Positions 59,101-64,000 of a stretch of DNA of 64,000 nt are shown one piece after another. The stretch spans positions 2,717,501 to 2,781,500 of the forward strand of contig NC_134036.1 in assembly GCF_964204645.1 (NCBI RefSeq). Direction: 5' to 3'. Under the pieces are notes generated by a model. That model saw only the letters and a list, made by a program, of their open reading frames with translations. It did not search any database and had not been told where the DNA came from. The DNA comes from Tubulanus polymorphus. Its lineage: Eukaryota; Nemertea; Palaeonemertea; Tubulaniformes; Tubulanidae. The position numbers were made by a program, and so were the translations under genes. Each line of letters opens with the position of its first letter. Position 1 is the stretch's first letter.

Positions 59101-59782
59101 CCCTTCCTAGTTTTACATACATACATATATAGGAAACAACGAATGTTATCGATTTCGAACGGTTTGTCGCACACTATTTATTGAAAAAGTTATCCTAGAT
59201 TCGAATAAAAGAATGCTCGGTATTAAACCAGTTTGAAATTCACAATTAGATTGGAAAAACTTCCTGGTAGTTTCTTCGTATATGCTTTGTGTATATCTAT
59301 ACCTTACTTGTATTTTGCTAGATGAATTGATTCATGCCTAAAGCACTGATGCATCATGGCGAATGGAAATGCTAATGCTGAAATAGGGACGGAGAAACTT
59401 AATTCAATTAGACGATTCTCATGTGGTCACATAGTTTATCACGGGTCTAGGAACTGCGTTTTAAGATAAAAAACAAGCTCGAATAAAGTCCAAGCTCGTG
59501 TGAAAATGAACGTGTAAGCTACCGCGGGATAGAACCTTGTTCAAGAAAGAACTGGGCAGCGGTCGATGCCACCAACAATACACAACGTTTAACTTTGTGT
59601 CTCTGCTTTATGTGACGTCACACGCAAACAAGACAGACGACAGTGCAGCGCGGCGAAGACAATTTTATTGATTTCTTTTTGTCGAGGAGATACAACAACA
59701 ACAATAAAGCTCGCAGCTCCTCGCGTGTATGGTGAACCTTACCTGATAGAAACGACACTTCTTCTATCTCATTATCTGACAT
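44135..59782 (-). CDS. M1 zinc aminopeptidase (aminopeptidase N-like), type II membrane protein, 17 exons
   Basis: Exons on the minus strand are 59782-59743, 52614-51993, 50438-50135, 49691-49571, 49033-48879, 48798-48685, 48229-48095, 47763-47632, 47239-47070, 46745-46663, 46406-46223, 45996-45846, 45534-45449, 45216-45112, 45019-44852, 44763-44623 and 44357-44135. All phases match and give 977 residues, a normal family length. The start has an in-frame TGA eight codons upstream. A short cytoplasmic tail precedes one membrane helix (about 42-63), then a Ser/Asn-rich stalk. FDEP marks the N-terminal domain. Exopeptidase motif GAMEN is at 373-377. Zinc ligands are His409 and His413 of HELAH and Glu432 of WLNEGF, with Glu410 catalytic. 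The C-terminal ERAP1-like helical domain fills the rest. It should trim N-terminal residues from peptides outside the cell or in the secretory lumen; substrate unknown. Two junctions (47070 and 45449) need a GTAGGT and a GTATGT donor to keep frame. Confidence 0.95.
44495..44605. repeat. CCCACACAACTGTGG minisatellite, third locus
   Basis: About three units with AAATCCACACAACTGTGGAA and CTGGATTCAGAGTCAAATCA lie in the last intron of the aminopeptidase gene. Orientation on the plus strand is the same as at 5.4 and 15.8 kb. Confidence 0.85.
47815..48070. repeat. GTCATAGGG-family repeat in an aminopeptidase intron
   Basis: Several units with GATGATGCCATAGTGGGATT and TTCTTCAA, flanked by TTTATAGGGTTTCCATCTTT and GGTAGCCATCAC. 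They fill the intron between 48095 and 47763. A single further piece with TTTTATGGAGGCAGCCATCT is at about 39920. Confidence 0.65.
48270..48610. repeat. 41-bp minisatellite in an aminopeptidase intron
   Basis: CAGGGGACAGTAAACCATTT and AGAGACTGTTCCTGACAAT recur at 48275, 48316, 48357 and 48398, then more loosely to about 48610. It sits in the intron between exons ending 48685 and starting 48229. Confidence 0.88.
53913..54051. mobile_element. Short TIR element
   Basis: The left end is CAAGGGTGGATCCGGGAG and the reverse-complemented right end CAGGGTTGGATCCGGAGGGA. About 139 bp. It is related by its GGATCC-containing ends to the 36.4-kb element. Confidence 0.6.
54055..54135 (+). mobile_element. 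Possible LINE 3' tail
   Basis: CTCTGTACATAGCCTCATGC is followed by AAATAAATTTTGAACTTGAA and another CTTGAA unit. A short repeat tail after an A/T-rich end is typical of several non-LTR retrotransposons. No coding part is attached. Confidence 0.35.
54555..54830. repeat. Tandem duplication of about 142 bp
   Basis: GGAGCCATTACAAA at 54562 and 54703, ATCAAGATGGACTT at about 54622 and 54756, and AAAATTGGTTATGATTT at about 54672 and 54803 mark two copies. Confidence 0.85.
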
Positions 59783-59869
59783 TCTATTTAAAAATTTTCC
59801 AAATCAGAAATAACCGACACGGTATTGTAATAAAATCCGAACGCTACGTTAAGTGCGCGCATTGATTGA

Positions 59870-60065
59870 GAGTTGTGTAATAATAAAGTTCTTGTCTGTG
59901 ACTGTTTGTTGTAGAGCAAACCGCTCGCGCACGCCGTGGCTGCTCGCACTGTCTGTCACACGACAACGACGACGCCGACGACGTCGACAGTCAGTTTATT
60001 AACGTCCAGATTAGTATCGCGCGCGCGACTGCCGGAATGACAGCAATCCGTTCGCCATCTGGCGG
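59870..60065 (-). promoter_or_regulatory. CpG-rich stretch, likely aminopeptidase promoter and 5' UTR
   Basis: CpG-dense sequence (CGCGCGCGAC, CGACGACGCCGACGACG) stands out from AT-rich surroundings. It lies 90-280 bp upstream of the minus-strand ATG at 59782. No TATA box was assigned. Promoter activity is inferred from position and composition only. Confidence 0.45.
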
Positions 60066-60171
60066 TTGATAGAATCATTACGTTGATAGAATTATTACGC
60101 CTTGTCAAGTTACTTTCGTTCTATGTGAGAACTCAAAGGGGCACCACCAAGTGGTTCTCCGAGTAGCTTCT

Positions 60172-60758
60172 TAGGAGCGGATTCAGGGGATCTGAGACTT
60201 GCACAAGTCCATCATCAGGACCGGCACATCCAAAAGGATCTCGATATTTTGTCCAGGCCTTTAAATGCAACGCAATGTCTAACATCACTAATTGAAGCCA
60301 TCCATAATAGGCCTTTTATCTACTCTAGATCTAATCAATTAAAGTGAATATGAATATTTTAGATCATCACCTTTTTCTTGACCAGTGGTGCCGAAATTTC
60401 CCACTGACGTCGACGACTGGTTGAAATCGTCTTTCAATTTTTTCTTTTCCAGTTCCATCGCATGTAGGCCTAGCACGCAGTCTGCATTACAAAAACAACA
60501 ATACTGTTTGTGTGTTTTCTCTTTGGCCTCTGTGAAAGGGTGGAGCCAGAAAGTTTGGAGGGTGCCGGGGACCAGGATACTGAAGGGCACTTCGCGACGG
60601 GCAGCCAACAAAATTTTTGTTGTTCTTCAAGGCTATTTGAAGGCTGCCATGAGGATATAATTCATATATCTTCATAAAATGAAAACAAATTCCTAAAAAT
60701 GTTGAGCACGTTAAGAGATTTAGGGGGTCATCCAGTCCCCCCTTTGAATCCGCCCTTG
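60172..60758. mobile_element. Possible DNA transposon remnant
   Basis: The left end TTAGGAGCGGATTCAGGG matches the reverse-complemented right end CAAGGGCGGATTCAAAGG. It is 587 bp, with no transposase and no target duplication seen. Confidence 0.45.
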
Positions 60759-60764
60759 CTGTGA

Positions 60765-61290
60765 AGAAGTTCAAAGGTTTCTGTATCATGATTTAATTAT
60801 TGATGGTATTCCAAGTTCTCCCTCTGTGGGTGAAAGCGTTTAATCTATACAGATAGATACAAGGTTCTGGATGAAATGTGCCACGAAACCAGAAGAAATT
60901 GCCATAAATTTTGAATCGGAATCCCTGAAAATCTTGAATTCGTTATTGAAAAGAACTTACCATTTGAGATTTTATTCTTTTGCGTAGAAAATATCTATCG
61001 TGCCCCAATATCATATGATATAATGTTGATCGTATGGAAAATACCTATTGTTCTTAAAGCATGTGACATTTTCGACACTTACGCTTAATCTTAACCTAAT
61101 ATTCTATATTTGCTTTGAGTACCATTTCAGTGACGAGCGACCGTATAGCGCTTGCACATTTTCAATACTTCAAACATGCATCAGTACGGTCTTCTTATAC
61201 CTTTTGGAATGAGGTACATTTCAAATCCGAACCTGATTATGGCAAAGTTTCGTTCCTTTTCCCATCAACAAGGGGAAAGGGACATCAAAC
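60765..61290. other. Intergenic, no gene seen
   Basis: AT-rich sequence between two mobile-element remnants. Nothing was recognised. Confidence 0.5.
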
Positions 61291-61299
61291 CTGGTAATA

Positions 61300-61945
61300 A
61301 TGCCCCGAGTGCAGCGCTCAAAGGGCCGAGGAAAAGCCAAGTTGAAATCAGGGATCAGCATGCCTACATATTCATAATTCAGAAATTTTTGAGTCATGGG
61401 CTACTAACCGTTTTATGGTCGGAGACTGAATGACGCCTCTTCCTCGGTCGGGCGAGGAAAAAGCAACCTACGAGTGGGCCCAGAGGAAAATCGGACCTGG
61501 CAGAAATGCTCCAGCGAATGCTTTGAGAAACCCAGTTCAAATCAGGGATCAGTATAGCCTTAAAAGTGCCCGTATCAAGTTCAAAATATTACTCACTGTA
61601 TTCAAGTGTGTAAATGGCTTGGCACCACAGTATTTGCAGGACATTTTGACAAGACCGGAACTAGTCCGAATTACCAGATCAGTTTATTCTGACAATCTTA
61701 AGGTACTGCGCACAAAAACTTGCTCTGGTGACAGGGCATTTTCAGTGTGCGGCCCTAAACCGTGGAACAGTCTTCCATCGGAACTAAAGTCTGCCAAATC
61801 CGTTGACAGTTTCAAAACCATGTTAAAGTCCTGGCTGTTTAAAGAGCACTTCACCACTGAGGAGATAGCGCTTTGAACGCATATTGTGGAAAGGCGCTAT
61901 AGTTTAAAAGACACTTTGTTATGTTATGTTATGTTAAAAGTTCTA
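61300..61945 (+). mobile_element. LINE (non-LTR retrotransposon) 3' fragment
   Basis: From about 61555 to the stop at 61876 the frame reads the usual C-terminus after reverse transcriptase: ARIKFKILLTVFKCVNGLAP, then YLQDIL, TKTCSGDRAFSVCGPKPWNS, LPSELK and FKTMLKSWLFKEHF. After the stop come AAGGCGCTATAG and a (TATGT)n tail, as at L2/CR1-type 3' ends. Upstream, AATCAGGGATCAG occurs at about 61345 and 61547, marking a duplicated piece. The element is 5'-truncated and has no RT core. Confidence 0.85.
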
Positions 61946-61959
61946 AATTAAATGATGCA

Positions 61960-62560
61960 CCTGCTTAGCAGTAAAAAAGAAACTTCCAGTTTCTTAAGAG
62001 TCCAGTGGTGTGAGAGAATAATGTTGTTACCTTGAATCTCACCCGATCCAAAACTTCCAGCACGAATATATTATATACACTGTTTTTACATCCTCGTTTG
62101 TTACCTTATCAAAATGATGATGTGTATTACCGTCGTGCTGGGAACTATAACAGCCACCAGCACACAACCACCTTTCTGTACGGTGATTATGATTCCGGAT
62201 ATATAGTGATCAATTTGAGTGGACCTATTTATATATATAAATATAGATATAGGGTACAATCATGCTTAGCAATTATCTATAATAAAATATATTGGATTCA
62301 GGTCGACGGTATAGTATACTGTCGTATTATCCTTAGTCATGCGGCATGCTGCAATTGTAAGGTGGTTCCCCCGGTGGTTCCGCAACTATGAGTTCGATTC
62401 GAATATGGTAAGAACTGCTGAAAAAAGTGGAAAGTGTCCTTATTGCAATTCGAACTCACTTGTCACTCAGCATTGGTGACTGTGAATGCTTCAGCATCAC
62501 ACCTTATCCTACTGAAGGGACGCTATCTATTTGATATGTCCCCTACAAACCTGTCGCTCA
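61960..62560. other. Intergenic, no gene seen
   Basis: AT-rich. Frames here show no motif or splice support. Confidence 0.5.
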
Positions 62561-62565
62561 TTTAG

Positions 62566-62856
62566 CCTTTGAAATCAGAGTATTGCCTCAAAAAATCGAA
62601 TCAGTATTTCTCTGGCAGAAATGGTAACGAAACACTAAAATTCAGGAACAGTTGGCAGCTTTTCTTAAGCGTAACTTTCTTCAAAGTTGATGGACATACC
62701 TGTTTATCGAATGAAGACATTGAGCATCGTTTCAAAAGAAAATCGGGAACAATTACTGGACAAGTCCTTCTTCTTCGTTGTCGATGCCTCAGAAGTGGAA
62801 ATTGTTTAGAAGCGGACGCGATCGCGAGGCAGCTGTTGCAGTCTTACTGGCGATAA
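62566..62856 (+). CDS. Doubtful last exon(s) of an unknown gene
   Basis: A frame open to the TAA ending at 62856 closes with a Cys-containing tail, LLLRCRCLRSGNCLEADAIA then RQLLQSYWR. It reads either straight through from 62569, or as two exons (62566-62623 and 62670-62856) with matching phase but a 46-bp intron, much shorter than others here. Codon choice at the end is GC-rich like the real genes. No family was recognised. Confidence 0.22.
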   Translation, partial: PLKSEYCLKKSNQYFSGRNGNETLKFRNSWQLFLSVTFFKVDGHTCLSNEDIEHRFKRKSGTITGQVLLLRCRCLRSGNCLEADAIARQLLQSYWR

Positions 62857-63099
62857 TACACTTTACTGTAAATCCTATAGAACACTGGGCGGTCGTTGAT
62901 AATGATACAATCGCAAAAAATGTTTAATTCACGAATGGCCGTGGATTACAATGGATTTTAATATACCTCGGCTCGACACCTGTTCGATCATCGACCGAGA
63001 TTTACCACAGCACACGATGAATCGATAATTCAATCGAACAATATTATATTAGAATTCTTTAGTATCATCAACCTAGATCAGTGATATTATTATTACTGA

Positions 63100-63305
63100 C
63101 AGCCTAGTAACAACTTACTTATTTTTAATGAATTCAACGATTCAGTAAAATTATGATCAGTTACTAATGACGACCTTCTCATTCTCGATAACTTCAACGA
63201 TTCAGTGAAATTATGATTAGTAACTAATGACGACCTTCTCATTCTTTATATCTTCGGCCATTCAGTAAAATCATTTATTAATGATGATTTTTTGTTTGAT
63301 TCTCG
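63100..63305. repeat. Tandem repeat of about 70 bp, three copies
   Basis: Copies share ATTCAGTAAAATTATGAT, TACTAATGACGACCTTCTCA and TCTCGATAACTTC. The third is more diverged. Confidence 0.9.
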
Positions 63306-63309
63306 ATAA

Positions 63310-64000
63310 CTTCAAAATATTGAAATATGTTGAGGGTCAGGGGGTCATATGGAAGCTAAAATCAAAGGCAAACGCGAATGGTCTAAACTTGACCTTTGCG
63401 GCACCAGAAAACTGGAACAAACACGAAAAGGACCAGATACAGAAATATAACATCATCAATTCATTTAATAATTCATACAAGTTTTATTCATGTATATATA
63501 AGGATCATTTCCCAGTATTATTATTATCGCAGGAACGTTAATTTATGCAAATAGTGCGAGAAATAAATACGTGCTGATTGGTCGATTTACAACAATAAAT
63601 CACTATGGTGATAGAGAGAACATCTTTTGCCACAGCAACGAGGAGGGATAACAATACGCATGCACCATACTTTTAGGATGTTTATGTACAAAAATATCAA
63701 TACAATATCCATATAAGCGTTAGCTTTCCCTTCATTACCAGGAAGAATGTTTTACCAAAAACATTACATTTTAATCTTGTACTTGACAAACGTTGGCATT
63801 GTGGCAAATCATTTTTTTTTAGGAATAAAATTTCTTTCAAGTTACTAGGTCAACTCTCGATTATCCCCCATTCTCATTTTTCTGCCCAAATATTTTTGAA
63901 TGCCTGATTAAAGAATTTACTTCATCATCAATTGTGACATCTGCCATCCTCGATTATCAGCCAACAAGACATTTGTCCCAACCATGCGGCATATCAAAAT
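63310..64000. other. Intergenic, no gene seen
   Basis: AT-rich to the window edge. Short frames only; no repeat or exon recognised. Confidence 0.5.

Larger units (their letters stand above)
52615..59742 (-). other. Long first intron of the aminopeptidase gene
   Basis: This 7.1-kb intron holds a TIR element (53913-54051), a LINE-tail-like piece, a tandem duplication and AT-rich filler. A palindromic CRE-like TGACGTCA is at about 59611. Overlapping basic frames at 57.45-58.08 kb are discussed as a finding. No second gene was accepted inside it. Confidence 0.6.

Overview
The window is nuclear DNA from an animal, most likely a marine invertebrate; the phylum cannot be fixed from the sequence alone. 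It is AT-rich and full of repeats. Genes have GT-AG introns with clear pyrimidine tracts, and the families present are metazoan: class A GPCRs, Ly6/uPAR three-finger proteins, a Rab3-type GTPase, an ankyrin/SOCS-box protein and an M1 aminopeptidase. No bacterial, viral or CRISPR feature was seen.

Layout: 0.4-3.0 kb (minus), a three-exon GPI-anchored Ly6/uPAR-type gene. 3.8-7.9 kb, mobile-element pieces and two tandem arrays. 8.1-9.4 kb (plus), a GPCR with an intronless coding region. 9.5-19.1 kb, mostly repeats: long (AT)n, a foldback element with tRNA-like arms, a 25-bp minisatellite and a 66-bp array. 19.2-20.4 kb (plus), a second GPCR. 21.8-23.8 kb (plus), a four-exon Ly6/uPAR-type gene with a LINE scrap in an intron. 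24-33 kb, repeat-rich, with tRNA-derived scraps and one doubtful two-exon gene. 33.0-35.3 kb (plus), an ankyrin-repeat SOCS-box (ASB-type) protein. 37.2-40.2 kb (plus), a six-exon Rab3-like GTPase. 44.1-59.8 kb (minus), a 17-exon membrane-anchored M1 aminopeptidase whose short first exon lies 7.1 kb upstream of the second, just below a CpG-rich stretch. 60-64 kb, mobile-element remnants, including the 3' end of a LINE.

The genes do not form an operon or an obvious pathway. Several products act at the cell surface or in signalling (two GPI-anchored three-finger proteins, two receptors, an ectopeptidase), while the Rab3-like and ASB-like proteins act inside the cell. Exon models were built by matching splice sites, reading phase and family motifs by eye; no database was searched. 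I found no convincing new multi-gene system. The most unusual items are the Rab3-like protein without prenylation cysteines, the foldback element with B-box arms, the hairpin elements sharing a CGAAACG motif, and minisatellite families that recur at distant loci.
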